From Streptomyces viridochromogenes DSM 40736 (lineage in GTDB: Bacteria; Actinomycetota; Actinomycetes; Streptomycetales; Streptomycetaceae): a stretch of DNA of 64,000 bases. The translations under genes were made by a program, and so were the position numbers. The stretch lies in NCBI RefSeq assembly GCF_000158955.1, contig NZ_GG657757.1, positions 3,639,538 to 3,703,537 on the forward strand. Reading direction: 5' to 3'. Below, one piece after another: positions 7,660-18,477 of this stretch. The stretch's first letter is position 1, and the number at the start of each line of letters is the position of its first letter. A model generated the notes under the pieces. It did not search any database and was not told the DNA's origin. It was given only the letters and a program-made list of their open reading frames with translations.

Positions 7660-8640
7660 GTGACCGGGATCAAGACGACCGGCGAGAAGAAGTTGATGTT
7701 CTTCTCCGGCCGCGCCCACCCCGAGCTTGCCGAGGAGGTCGCCCAGCAGCTGGGTGTCGGGGTTGTCCCGACGAAGGCCTTCGACTTCGCGAACGGTGAG
7801 ATCTATGTGCGTTATCAGGAGTCGGCGCGTGGTGCCGACTGCTTCCTGATCCAGAGCCACACGGCTCCGATCAACAAGTGGATCATGGAGCAGTTGATCA
7901 TGATCGACGCGTTGAAGCGGGCGTCGGCCCGGTCCATCACGGTCATCGTGCCGTTCTACGGTTACGCGCGGCAGGACAAGAAGCACCGGGGGCGTGAACC
8001 GATCTCGGCGCGTCTGATCGCGGACATGATGAAGACCGCGGGTGCGGACCGGATCCTGACCGTGGATCTGCACACGGATCAGATCCAGGGGTTCTTCGAC
8101 GGTCCGGTGGATCACCTGTTCGCGCTGCCGCTGCTGGCGGACTACGTGGGTGCCAAGGTCGACAAGGGCAAGCTGACGGTGGTGTCTCCGGACGCGGGCC
8201 GGGTGCGGGTCGCGGACCGTTGGTGTGACCGGCTGGGTGCGCCGCTGGCGATCGTGCACAAGCGGCGGGACAAGGACGTCGCGAACCAGGTGACCGTCCA
8301 CGAGGTCGTGGGTGAGGTCGAGGGTCGGGTGTGTGTCCTGGTGGACGACATGATCGACACGGGTGGGACGATCTGTGCCGCCGCGGACGCGTTGTTCGCG
8401 CATGGTGCGGAGGACGTGATCGTGACGGCGACGCACGGTGTCCTGTCGGGTCCGGCGGCTGACCGGCTGAAGAACTCGCGGGTGAGTGAGTTCGTGTTCA
8501 CGAACACGCTGCCGACGCCGGCGGAGCTGAGCCGGGATCTGGACAAGATCTCGGTGCTGTCGATCGCGCCGACGATCGCGAGTGCGGTGCGTGAGGTGTT
8601 CGAGGACGGTTCGGTGACGAGCCTGTTCGACGAGCAGTAG
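7660..8640 (+). CDS. prs: Ribose-phosphate pyrophosphokinase (PRPP synthase)
   Basis: The enzyme converts ribose-5-phosphate and ATP to PRPP for nucleotide, His, Trp and NAD synthesis. The 326-residue protein starts at a GTG with GAGGAGAAAG upstream. Typical features include FANGEIYVRYQESARG, the flexible catalytic loop with YGYARQDKKHRGREPISA, TVDLHTDQIQGFFD, and the PRPP-binding motif VLVDDMIDTGGTICAAADAL near 225. It matches class I PRPP synthases from end to end. It follows glmU in the same direction; a leader with competing hairpins precedes it and a promoter-hairpin region follows. Confidence 0.97.
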   Translation: MTGIKTTGEKKLMFFSGRAHPELAEEVAQQLGVGVVPTKAFDFANGEIYVRYQESARGADCFLIQSHTAPINKWIMEQLIMIDALKRASARSITVIVPFYGYARQDKKHRGREPISARLIADMMKTAGADRILTVDLHTDQIQGFFDGPVDHLFALPLLADYVGAKVDKGKLTVVSPDAGRVRVADRWCDRLGAPLAIVHKRRDKDVANQVTVHEVVGEVEGRVCVLVDDMIDTGGTICAAADALFAHGAEDVIVTATHGVLSGPAADRLKNSRVSEFVFTNTLPTPAELSRDLDKISVLSIAPTIASAVREVFEDGSVTSLFDEQ

Positions 8641-8677
8641 GAGTCCCTGGCGGGGCTTGTGTAGATCGTTTTGGGTG

Positions 8678-8727
8678 CGGCCTCTCTGGCCGAGTAGACT
8701 GCTGCAGTTGCTCGGCGAGGGAGGCCG
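8678..8727 (+). promoter_or_regulatory. Long inverted repeat overlapping a candidate rplY promoter
   Basis: Arms CGGCCTCTC...CCGAG (8678-8694) and CTCGGCGAGGGAGGCCG (8711-8727) pair almost completely. TTGGGT (8671-8676) and TAGACT (8695-8700), 18 bases apart, fit a vegetative promoter for rplY. The repeat may act as the prs terminator, as an operator, or as part of the rplY leader. Confidence 0.5.
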
Positions 8728-8829
8728 TTCCCGTGTGTGGGATGCGGTGGTCCGTTATCGACGCGCTCTTCGTAGCAGGCCGTTCGTGGCCGGGTGACCA
8801 CGTCCGTACCTGACTTTCGAGGAGTGAGC

Positions 8830-9426
8830 ATGTCCGAGGTGAAGATCTCCGCCGCGACGCGCACCGAGTTCGGCAAGGGTGCCGCGCGCCGTATCCGTCG
8901 TGAAGACAAGGTTCCGGGTGTCCTGTACGGGCACGGTTCGGACCCGCTGCACGTGACGCTTCCGGGCCACGACCTGCTGATGGCGCTGCGTACGCCGAAC
9001 GTCCTGATCGCGCTGGACATCGACGGCAAGACCAAGGAGCTGGCGATTCCGAAGGCCGTGCAGCGTGACCCGCTGAAGGGCTTCCTGGAGCACGTGGACC
9101 TGCTGCTGGTGAAGCGCGGCGAGCGGGTCAACGTGGACATCTACGTCCATACCGAGGGCGAGCTGGCCCCGGGTGGCTTCCTGCTGGAGCACGTGCTGAA
9201 CGCGCTGCCGGTCGAGGCCGAGGCCACGCACATCCCGGAGTCGGTGACCGTCTCCGTCGAGGGTCTGTCGGCCGGTGACTCGATCCTGGCCAAGGACATC
9301 ACGCTGCCCAAGGGCACGACGCTGGCCGTCGAGGAGGACACCGTCGTTCTCCAGGTCCTGGCCGCGCAGGCCGAGGAGGCCGTGGAGGGCGAGGAGACCG
9401 AGGGCGAAGAGGCCGCCGAGGCCTGA
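8830..9426 (+). CDS. rplY: 50S ribosomal protein L25 (general stress protein Ctc type)
   Basis: The 198-residue protein begins MSEVKISAATRTEFGKGAAR at ATG 8830, with CGAGGAG just upstream; an in-frame start at 8794 lacks this support and family similarity. Residues 1-95 form the L25 5S-rRNA-binding domain (VPGVLYGHGSDPLHVTL). The rest is the TL5/CTC C-terminal beta domain, with an acidic Glu/Ala-rich tail (EEAVEGEETEGEEAAEA) common in actinobacteria. It binds 5S rRNA in the large subunit. pth follows after 69 bases, a widely conserved pairing. Confidence 0.96.
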   Translation: MSEVKISAATRTEFGKGAARRIRREDKVPGVLYGHGSDPLHVTLPGHDLLMALRTPNVLIALDIDGKTKELAIPKAVQRDPLKGFLEHVDLLLVKRGERVNVDIYVHTEGELAPGGFLLEHVLNALPVEAEATHIPESVTVSVEGLSAGDSILAKDITLPKGTTLAVEEDTVVLQVLAAQAEEAVEGEETEGEEAAEA

Positions 9427-9445
9427 TCCTCACCGTCGTCGTTTC

Positions 9446-9480
9446 GTCGGCCGCTGTTCCGGTGCGGAGCAGCGGCCGAC
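9446..9480 (+). terminator. Stem-loop between rplY and pth
   Basis: GTCGGCCGCTG (9446-9456) and CAGCGGCCGAC (9470-9480) form a perfect 11-bp stem with a 13-base loop, without a T-run. It ends 15 bases before the pth start, so it may be a partial terminator or processing site within the rplY-pth unit. Confidence 0.55.
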
Positions 9481-9495
9481 GCGTATGAAGGAGAC

Positions 9496-10098
9496 ATGGA
9501 CGTGACGACCGATGCTGCCGCTCCCTGGTTGATCGTGGGGCTGGGTAATCCGGGGCCGGAGTATGCGGGGAACCGGCACAACGTGGGCTTCATGGTGGCC
9601 GATCTGCTGGCGGATCGGGTCGGGGGGAGGTTCAAGCGGGCCGGGCGGGCGCAGGCGCAGGTGGTCGAGGGGCGGATCGGGCCGCCGGGGCCGTTGAATC
9701 GGCGGGTGATCGTGGCGAAGCCGATGTCGTACATGAATCTGTCGGGTGGGCCGGTGAACACGCTGCGGGAGTTCTACAAGGTGCCGGTCGCGCATGTGGT
9801 GGCGGTTCATGACGAGTTGGACATCGATTACGGGACGTTGCGGTTGAAGCTGGGGGGCGGGGACAACGGGCACAACGGGCTGAAGTCGATGACGAAGGCG
9901 TTCGGGTCGGAGTATCACCGGGTGCGGTTCGGGATCGGCCGGCCGCCGGGGCGGATGCCGGTGGCGGATTTCGTGCTGAGGGATTTCTCGTCGGTGGAGC
10001 GCAAGGAGCTGGACTACTTCGTGGACCGGGCGGCGGACGCGGTGGAGTGTCTGGTGATCGAGGGCCTGGAGCGGGCGCAAAGCACGTACAACTCCTGA
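9496..10098 (+). CDS. pth: Peptidyl-tRNA hydrolase
   Basis: Pth recycles peptidyl-tRNA released from stalled ribosomes by cleaving the ester between peptide and tRNA. The 200-residue protein starts at ATG 9496 with GAAGGAGAC upstream. Family motifs are clear: [22 protein letters not shown] (His catalytic in NRHNVG), [23 protein letters not shown] with the catalytic Asp, and [12 protein letters not shown]. The C-terminus ERAQSTYNS is typical. Cytoplasmic, downstream of rplY. Confidence 0.97.
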   Translation: MDVTTDAAAPWLIVGLGNPGPEYAGNRHNVGFMVADLLADRVGGRFKRAGRAQAQVVEGRIGPPGPLNRRVIVAKPMSYMNLSGGPVNTLREFYKVPVAHVVAVHDELDIDYGTLRLKLGGGDNGHNGLKSMTKAFGSEYHRVRFGIGRPPGRMPVADFVLRDFSSVERKELDYFVDRAADAVECLVIEGLERAQSTYNS

Positions 10099-10140
10099 CT
10101 TGTCACCCACCGAGGTTGACGGGCCGTTCGGGCATGGCCA

Positions 10141-10644
10141 ATGATCCCGGCCATGCCTGCCTCTGCCGCCTCCTCTCGCCCGGCCTCGGTCACCGTGCTG
10201 CGGTTCGGGCGGTTCGCGACGATGGGTGCGGTCGCGGTGCTGATTCTGATCGCGGGTGTGTGGGCGTCGTGGGGTACGGCGCAGCATGTGATGCTGACGA
10301 AGGGCCGGGAGAGCGGCGCGGTCGAGGTGACGCGGTGCGGTGCGGACATGTGCACGGGCCGGTACACGCCGCTGTCGCAGGGTTCGCAGCCGCGGGCGCG
10401 GGTCGAGTTGGAGAAGTCGGTCGCGGTGGAGAAGGGCCGGACCTACACGGTGGTCATGAAGCCCGGCAGTGATGACGCGGTTCGTTCGGGTCCGGCCGGG
10501 GTGTTGTACGCGTGGATTCCGCTGGGTGGTGCGCTGTTGCTGGCGTCGGTGGTGGTGGCGGGTGGTCTGCGGCGGACGCGGGTGGCGTGGGTGCTGGCGT
10601 TGTCGGGGGTGGGGTTGCTGACGGCGGCTTTCGTGGCGGTGTGA
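10141..10644 (+). CDS. Small membrane protein of unknown function
   Basis: I do not recognise a family. The 167-residue product (ATG 10141; ATG 10153 is also possible) has one hydrophobic helix at about 25-45. An extracytoplasmic segment with a Cys pair (TRCGADMC) follows, and two more hydrophobic helices lie near 122-142 and 148-166. The layout suggests a membrane-anchored domain with a disulfide outside the cell. It lies 42 bases after pth in the same direction, so it may share its transcript. The start codon is uncertain because there is no strong ribosome site. Confidence 0.75.
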   Translation: MIPAMPASAASSRPASVTVLRFGRFATMGAVAVLILIAGVWASWGTAQHVMLTKGRESGAVEVTRCGADMCTGRYTPLSQGSQPRARVELEKSVAVEKGRTYTVVMKPGSDDAVRSGPAGVLYAWIPLGGALLLASVVVAGGLRRTRVAWVLALSGVGLLTAAFVAV

Positions 10645-10792
10645 GGTGTTCTCGGTGTTGTCCCGTTCCTTGGTTTTCTTGGTGTGGCCGAGCGTTGTGT
10701 GTTCGTGATTGACGTGGCTTCGGGTGGGGCTGGAAGCTGAGCCGCCCCCTCCACATCTTCCCGGTCACTTCTCGAAGACGGACTGCCTGCCC

Positions 10793-11485
10793 ATGCGTAC
10801 CCTTCCCCGCCTCGGCGCTGTCTGCGCCGCTGCTTCCGTGGTCCTCCTGCTCGCTCCGGTCGCCCATGCCGCCCCTCCCGGTGACAACGGCACGGTCAAG
10901 ATCCATGACGCTTCGACGGGTGAGGAGCTGCGGCGTAACGAGCCGCATGTGTGCACCTTCTACCTGGATGCTTTCGGTTTTGACGGCGGTCAGCGGGTCG
11001 AGTGGCACATCGATGCCGTTCCCCCGAGTGAGAACAGGGGGGAGACGGTCGGGTCCGGTTCGCTGACGCTGGACGGCGAGGGGCACGGCCGTTCGGAGGA
11101 CCTGTCGCTGCCCGACGGGCACTACAAGTTGTTCTGGAACTTCGACGGTGAGAAGGGTGCCGCGAAGCACAAGGTGTTCTGGACGGACTGCGAGGACGGG
11201 CAGGAGCCGGGTGGTTCGACGCCGTCCGGGTCGGCTTCCTCGTCGCCGTCGTCCGGGGTGTCCGAGGCGCCGTCGGGTGAGCCGGGGGCGTCGGCGTCGC
11301 CGAGTTCGCCGGCCGGTGGGGGTGTGACGGCGTCCTCGTCGGCGTCTGCGCAGGGTGTTGCCGGGGGTGATCTGGCCGAGACGGGCAGCGGGGCTCCGGT
11401 GGGTCTGCTGTCGGGCGGTGCGGTGGCGCTGGTCGGGTTGGGCGGGTTCCTGGTGTTCCGTCGCCGGAGGTTCGGTCGCGGCTGA
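10793..11485 (+). CDS. Secreted, sortase-anchored surface protein (LAETG)
   Basis: The 230-residue protein starts at ATG 10793 with a classical signal peptide ending AHA-APPG near residue 26. Residues 30-135 form a folded domain with two Cys (54 and 133) and beta-strand character. A Ser/Ala/Gly/Pro-rich linker of about 55 residues follows. The end is a sortase signal: LAETG (194-198), a hydrophobic helix and the basic tail FRRRRFGRG. LAxTG is the motif used by class E sortases in Streptomyces, so covalent attachment to peptidoglycan is expected. The function of the exposed domain is unknown. No sortase gene is in the window. Confidence 0.85.
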   Translation: MRTLPRLGAVCAAASVVLLLAPVAHAAPPGDNGTVKIHDASTGEELRRNEPHVCTFYLDAFGFDGGQRVEWHIDAVPPSENRGETVGSGSLTLDGEGHGRSEDLSLPDGHYKLFWNFDGEKGAAKHKVFWTDCEDGQEPGGSTPSGSASSSPSSGVSEAPSGEPGASASPSSPAGGGVTASSSASAQGVAGGDLAETGSGAPVGLLSGGAVALVGLGGFLVFRRRRFGRG

Positions 11486-11495
11486 TGCACGAGAT

Positions 11496-11535
11496 GACCG
11501 TGCCCCCGAGCCTGTACGGGCTCGGGGGCACGGTC
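11496..11535. terminator. Bidirectional terminator between convergent genes
   Basis: A perfect 17-bp stem (11496-11512 with 11519-11535) encloses a 6-base loop. It lies exactly between the stops of the surface-protein gene and ppc, so it can serve both directions. Confidence 0.85.
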
Positions 11536-11553
11536 GTGTCCGGGGAGGTGGGC

Positions 11554-14286
<2,733 letters not shown>

Positions 14287-14483
14287 AGGTGCGGCTCCTT
14301 GCAGTGTTGAAGCTCGTCTGGGAGGGGAACCCGGACGGCGTCTCGCGCGGCGGGTGCCGCATACGGGCCGGACATCCGGGAAGAAATCAGAGCGGACCGC
14401 GCTGTCCGACCGACTCCAGGATAGGTGTCGGCGGGGACGCGCAGGCTCTCGGGCCCTTGCCGCCGGGCGGCGCGCTGCCATAC

Positions 14484-14513
14484 TTACGAAGCCGTAGGTT
14501 ACGGAACCGTAGG
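14484..14513 (+). promoter_or_regulatory. Tandem TetR-type operator candidates upstream of the desaturase
   Basis: Two 15-base units stand head to tail: TTACGAAGCCGTAGG (14484-14498) and TTACGGAACCGTAGG (14499-14513). Each contains a near-palindrome with TACG and CGTA arms. They lie in the desaturase promoter region. The likely binder is the TetR protein encoded downstream in the same operon, but this is inference. Confidence 0.6.
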
Positions 14514-14583
14514 AAGCACCATGCGGGTCCCCGTAGCCCGGCTACCCCCACTTCTCCATCCACATACCCCCCAGGGGACGCGT

Positions 14584-15603
14584 ATGACCAGTAGTTCCGA
14601 CGTGATCGAAGACGCTTCGAAGGCACCCGGTCAGGCCACCGACGCCGCTGCGCCGACCGCCACGCTGGGTGGCGAACAGAAGCGGTCCATCGAACAGATC
14701 TCCCTCCTCCTCTTCATCACCGTCCCGTTCCTCGCTCTGCTGGCGGCGGTGCCGCTGGCGTGGGGCTGGGGCGTGAGCTGGCTGGACCTGGGTCTGCTGG
14801 TGTTCTTCTACTACCTGGGCTGCCACGGCATCACGATCGGCTTCCACCGTCACTTCACGCACGGTTCCTTCAAGGCCAAGCGGCCGTTGAAGATCGCGTT
14901 GGCGATCGCGGGGTCGATGGCGGTGGAGGGTCCGCTGGTGCGCTGGGTGGCCGATCACCGCAAGCACCACAAGTTCTCCGACGCGGAGGGCGACCCGCAT
15001 TCGCCGTGGCGGTTCGGGGAGACCCTTCCGGCCCTGATGAAGGGCCTGTGGTGGGCGCACATCGGATGGATGTTCGACGAGGAGCAGACGTCGCAGGAGA
15101 AGTACGCCCCGGACCTGATCAAGGACGGGACGCTCCGCGCCATCTCCCGCCAGTTCGTCCTGTGGACGGTGGTGTCCCTGGCCCTCCCGGCGCTGATCGG
15201 CGGCCTGGTCACGATGTCCTGGTGGGGTGCGTTCACCGGGTTCTTCTGGGGCTCGCTGGTGCGGGTGGCTCTGCTGCACCACGTGACGTGGTCGATCAAC
15301 TCGATCTGTCACGCGGTCGGCAAGCGGCCCTTCAAGTCGCGCGACCGGTCGGGCAACGTGTGGTGGCTGGCGGTGCTGTCCTGCGGCGAGTCCTGGCACA
15401 ACCTGCACCACGCCGACCCGACGTCCGCGCGGCACGGTGTGATGCGCGGCCAGCTGGACTCCTCCGCCCGGCTGATCCGCTGGTTCGAGATGCTGGGCTG
15501 GGCGTACGACGTGCGCTGGCCGTCACGCTCGCGTATCGATTCGCGCCGTAACGCCGGGGAAGGTGGCTCCCCGCGCGGGAAGGAGCCCGCCGAGGCGGCA
15601 TGA
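14584..15603 (+). CDS. Membrane acyl-lipid/acyl-CoA delta-9 fatty acid desaturase
   Basis: This diiron membrane enzyme introduces a double bond into fatty acyl chains to tune membrane fluidity. The 339-residue product starts at ATG 14584 after AGGGGACG; ATG 14521 is an alternative with a poorer N-terminus. The three histidine boxes are present: HRHFTH (88-93), HRKHH (125-129) and HNLHH (272-276). Hydrophobic helices lie near 40-80, 103-120, 190-210 and 215-235. The stop overlaps the start of the TetR gene (ATGA), so regulator and enzyme are translationally coupled. Confidence 0.93.
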   Translation: MTSSSDVIEDASKAPGQATDAAAPTATLGGEQKRSIEQISLLLFITVPFLALLAAVPLAWGWGVSWLDLGLLVFFYYLGCHGITIGFHRHFTHGSFKAKRPLKIALAIAGSMAVEGPLVRWVADHRKHHKFSDAEGDPHSPWRFGETLPALMKGLWWAHIGWMFDEEQTSQEKYAPDLIKDGTLRAISRQFVLWTVVSLALPALIGGLVTMSWWGAFTGFFWGSLVRVALLHHVTWSINSICHAVGKRPFKSRDRSGNVWWLAVLSCGESWHNLHHADPTSARHGVMRGQLDSSARLIRWFEMLGWAYDVRWPSRSRIDSRRNAGEGGSPRGKEPAEAA

Positions 15604-16277
15604 TGGTCGCTGTGGCGACCGACTCGAGCAGCACCCCCAGCAATGACAAGCCGCGGCGAGCGCGTCGCACCCGGATGACCGGTGCCGAGCGCCGTCAGCA
15701 GCTGTTGGAGATCGGTCGCACGCTCTTCGCGGCGAAGGGGTTCGAGGGCACGTCGGTGGAGGAGATCGCGGCGAAGGCCGGGGTCTCCAAGCCGGTCGTC
15801 TACGAGCACTTCGGCGGCAAGGAGGGCCTCTACGCGGTCGTGGTGGACCGCGAGATGCGCCGTCTGCTGGACATGGTCACCAGTTCGCTCACGGCCGGTC
15901 ACCCTCGTGAACTGTGCGAACAGGCGGCCTTCGCCCTGCTGGACTACATCGAGGAGTACACGGACGGTTTCCGCATCCTGGTCCGTGACTCCCCCATCCC
16001 CCAGTCGACCGGTTCGTTCGCCTCACTGATCTCGGACATCGCCACGCAGGTGGAGGACATCCTGGGCCGCGAGTTCAAGAGCCGCGGCTTTGACTCCAAG
16101 CTGGCCCCGCTGTACGCCCAGGCCCTGGTCGGCATGGTCGCGCTGACGGGCCAGTGGTGGCTGGACGTACGCAAGCCGAAGAAGGCCGAGGTGGCCGCGC
16201 ACCTGGTGAACCTGGCGTGGCACGGTCTGGACGGGCTGGAGGCGAAGCCGCACCTGATAGGGCGTCGCAAGGCGTGA
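15600..16277 (+). CDS. TetR family transcriptional regulator coupled to the desaturase
   Basis: The 225-residue regulator begins at ATG 15600, overlapping the desaturase stop; ATG 15603 is an alternative. Residues about 28-75 form the TetR helix-turn-helix domain (QQLLEIGRTLFAAKGFEGTS, VEEIAAKAGVSKPVVYEHFG). The C-terminal half should bind a ligand, plausibly an acyl-CoA given the partner, but that is inferred. The tandem TACG/CGTA repeats at 14484-14513 are its likely operator, giving feedback control of the operon. Confidence 0.9.
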   Translation: MMVAVATDSSSTPSNDKPRRARRTRMTGAERRQQLLEIGRTLFAAKGFEGTSVEEIAAKAGVSKPVVYEHFGGKEGLYAVVVDREMRRLLDMVTSSLTAGHPRELCEQAAFALLDYIEEYTDGFRILVRDSPIPQSTGSFASLISDIATQVEDILGREFKSRGFDSKLAPLYAQALVGMVALTGQWWLDVRKPKKAEVAAHLVNLAWHGLDGLEAKPHLIGRRKA

Positions 16278-16313
16278 CGCCCTGCCGGGGCAGATCATCG
16301 AGAGCCTCGGCCG

Positions 16314-17132
16314 TCAGCCCTCCTTGCGGGCCACGGCGAAGACGCGCCGGAACGGGAAGGGTGTGCCGTGCGGCCCCGCCGGATAGGCCTCGCGCAGGGC
16401 GGCCCGGTACTCGGCGACGAATTCCTCCCGCGCCTCGGGGTCGTCGGCGAGCGCGGTCAGCACGGGCCGCAGCCCGGTCCCCTTCACCCAGTCGAGCACG
16501 GGGTCCTCGCCCTGGAGGGGATGGATGTACGTCGTCTCCCACACGTCGGCGGTGCAGCCGAGGGAGGCGAGGCGCCCGAGGTAGGCCTCGGGTGTGAGGA
16601 CGGCGTCGTCGTGGCGCAGGGTGCCGGCGAGCCGGTCGCGCCAGCGCGGCGCGTGCGTGAGCTCGCGCAGGATCCGGTGGCTGGGGGCGTCGAAGTTCCC
16701 CGGCACCTGGAAGGCGAACGTCCCGGAGGGGTTCAGCGCGTCCACCCAGTCGGCGAACCGCTCGACGTGCCCCGGCACCCACTGGAGCGTGGCGTTGCTG
16801 AGGATCAGGTCGTACGGCTCGTCGGGCACCCAGGTCCGGACGTCGGCGTGCGCGAAGCCGAGGTGGCCGCCGCCCGGGGTGGGCCCCTCGTGGTCCACGT
16901 GGGCCTTGTCGAGCATCTCGGTCGAGTTGTCGTAGCCGGTGATGCGGGCGGTGGGCCAGCGGGCGGCGAGCAGCGCGGTGACGTTGCCGGGGCCGCAGCC
17001 GAGGTCGGCGATGCGGGGCCGGGCGCCGGGCAGGTCGGGGACACGCGCGAGGAGGTCGGTGAAGGGGCGGGCGCGGTGGTCGGCGTGGCGGAGGTACTGC
17101 GCGGGGTCCCAGGTGGGGGCTGCTGCGGGCAT
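16314..17132 (-). CDS. tam: Trans-aconitate 2-methyltransferase
   Basis: The enzyme methylates trans-aconitate with SAM, detoxifying an inhibitor of aconitase. The ATG at 17132 follows AGGAGGACCC, a strong ribosome site, and gives 272 residues. Motif I of SAM-dependent methyltransferases is IADLGCGPGNVTALLAARWP, followed by ITGYDNSTEML. DLILSNATLQWVP (motif IV region) and the start PTWDPAQYLRHADHRARPF are characteristic of Tam. It is divergent from tamR and should be under TamR control through the shared operator region. Confidence 0.93.
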   Translation of the reverse strand: MPAAAPTWDPAQYLRHADHRARPFTDLLARVPDLPGARPRIADLGCGPGNVTALLAARWPTARITGYDNSTEMLDKAHVDHEGPTPGGGHLGFAHADVRTWVPDEPYDLILSNATLQWVPGHVERFADWVDALNPSGTFAFQVPGNFDAPSHRILRELTHAPRWRDRLAGTLRHDDAVLTPEAYLGRLASLGCTADVWETTYIHPLQGEDPVLDWVKGTGLRPVLTALADDPEAREEFVAEYRAALREAYPAGPHGTPFPFRRVFAVARKEG

Positions 17133-17189
17133 GGGTCCTCCTGGTGTCCTGGCGCCTTCGTGATGACACTCAGCGTGACAGGATGCTTA

Positions 17190-17217
17190 TCTTGATGTCA
17201 AGAAAATGGACATCAAG
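17190..17217. promoter_or_regulatory. TamR operator candidate in the tam-tamR intergenic region
   Basis: TCTTGA-TG-TCAAGA (17190-17203) is a palindrome. CTTGATGTC (17191-17199) also pairs with GACATCAAG (17209-17217), so there are two overlapping sites. Published work on S. coelicolor TamR describes binding to the corresponding intergenic region; citrate and aconitate act as ligands. Confidence 0.75.
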
Positions 17218-17253
17218 AGACTCTACGTCGACACAACCCTTACACTGATCGTC

Positions 17254-17751
17254 ATGGAGGACGAGGTCGACCGGCTGGTCGCAGCATGGCGCCGTGAGCG
17301 CCCTGACCTCGACGTGGAACCGCTCGAGGTGCTCAGCCGTGTGAGCAGACTGGCCCGGCATCTGGACCGGGCACGCCGGCTGGCCTTCTCGGAGCACCAT
17401 CTGGAACCGTGGGAGTTCGACGTCCTGACGGCCCTGCGCCGCGCCGGCACGCCGTACCAGCTCTCACCCGGACAGCTCCTCACCCAGACCCTGGTCACGT
17501 CGGGCACGATGACGAACCGCATCGACCGTCTGGCGAAGAAGGGCCTGGTGGAGCGCCTTCCCGACCCCAACGACCGCAGGGGCGTCCTGGTCCGTCTGAC
17601 GGACGAGGGCAGGGACCGCGCGGACCAGGCCCTGGCGGGTCTGCTGGACCAGGAGCGCGCGATCCTCGCGGAGCTCTCCCGCACCCAGCGCGGCGAACTG
17701 GCGGGGCTGCTACGCCAGCTGACCGCCCCGTTCGACAACATCCCCGGCTAG
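17254..17751 (+). CDS. tamR: MarR family regulator TamR
   Basis: TamR represses tam and other aconitase-related genes and is released by citrate or aconitate species (known for the S. coelicolor protein). The start MEDEVDRLVAAWRRE at ATG 17254 is preferred because an earlier in-frame ATG at 17206 lies inside the operator. There is no clear ribosome site; TACACT 8 bases upstream may be a -10 element, which would make the mRNA leaderless. The protein has 165 residues. The winged helix runs from YQLSPGQLLTQTLVTSGTMT to RLPDPNDRRGVLVRLTDEG. The 3' end overlaps the convergent response regulator gene by 42 bases. Confidence 0.88.
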   Translation: MEDEVDRLVAAWRRERPDLDVEPLEVLSRVSRLARHLDRARRLAFSEHHLEPWEFDVLTALRRAGTPYQLSPGQLLTQTLVTSGTMTNRIDRLAKKGLVERLPDPNDRRGVLVRLTDEGRDRADQALAGLLDQERAILAELSRTQRGELAGLLRQLTAPFDNIPG

Positions 17752-18477
17752 GTCGACGGGCCCGACCCCGGCCCGCCGGGCCAGGGCGACCGCGGCGAGC
17801 GTGGAGTGCACGCCCAGCTTGCCGAGAACGTTCTGCATATGGGTCCGCACGGTGTGCGGCGACAGATACAGGCGCTCGGCGACGGCCTTGCGCCCCAGCC
17901 CCGCGACCATGCACCGCAACACTTCCCGCTCACGCGGAGTGAGGGACTCCACCAGCCGCTCGCTCTCGGTGCGGTGCTTGCGGGCGGCGGTCAGCTCACG
18001 CAGCACGCCGGTGAGCAGGGCGGGGGGCAGGTGGGTCTCGTCGCGCAGCACCCCGCGGATGACGGTCAGCAGCCGGGACAGCGAGCAGTCCTTGGCGACC
18101 CACCCGGAGGCCCCGGCCTGCAGGGCGAGCGCCGCCCGCCGCGGATCGTCCTTCTCCGCGAGCACGACGATCCGTACGTTCGGCTGCGCGGAGCGCACTC
18201 CCGTGACGAGGGAGATCCCGTCGACGAGCCCGTCCTCGTTGCCCTCCTGCACGGGGACGGCCGGCCGGGCGCCCGGCACCTTGCCACCCAGGTCGGCGTC
18301 GACGAGCAGCACGTCGAACCGCCGCCCCTCGGCGACGGCGCGCTCCAGGCTGCGCAGCGCGGCCGGGCCGCTGCCGGCCGCGGACACGTCGACATCGGGC
18401 TCGGCGGCCAGGGCCGCCGCGAGTGACTCGGCGAAGATGCGATGGTCGTCGACGACCAGGACTCGGATGCGAACCAC
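17710..18477 (-). CDS. LuxR-type response regulator (orphan) with extended receiver loop
   Basis: The 255-residue protein starts at GTG 18477 behind GGGGGAGGGGG. The receiver has the acidic pair Asp10-Asp11, phospho-acceptor Asp60 in LLVDADLGG and a Lys in GASGWVAKD. Between Asp60 and the next helix there is an unusual insert of about 20 residues (from GGKVPGARPAV to LVDG). The C-terminus is a LuxR helix-turn-helix (LTPREREVLRCMVAGLGRKA, ERLYLSPHTVRTHMQNVLGK). No kinase gene is adjacent. The 3' end overlaps the convergent tamR by 42 bases, so mutual transcription interference is possible. Confidence 0.88.
   Translation of the reverse strand: MVRIRVLVVDDHRIFAESLAAALAAEPDVDVSAAGSGPAALRSLERAVAEGRRFDVLLVDADLGGKVPGARPAVPVQEGNEDGLVDGISLVTGVRSAQPNVRIVVLAEKDDPRRAALALQAGASGWVAKDCSLSRLLTVIRGVLRDETHLPPALLTGVLRELTAARKHRTESERLVESLTPREREVLRCMVAGLGRKAVAERLYLSPHTVRTHMQNVLGKLGVHSTLAAVALARRAGVGPVDLAGDVVERGGQLA

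Noticed and set aside
16280..16292. Small hairpin CTGCC/GGCAG as terminator between TetR and tam genes
   Set aside because: Only 5 bp; too weak to claim.
17206..17253. Earlier ATG as the tamR start
   Set aside because: It lies inside the operator palindrome and adds residues absent from the MarR family N-terminus.
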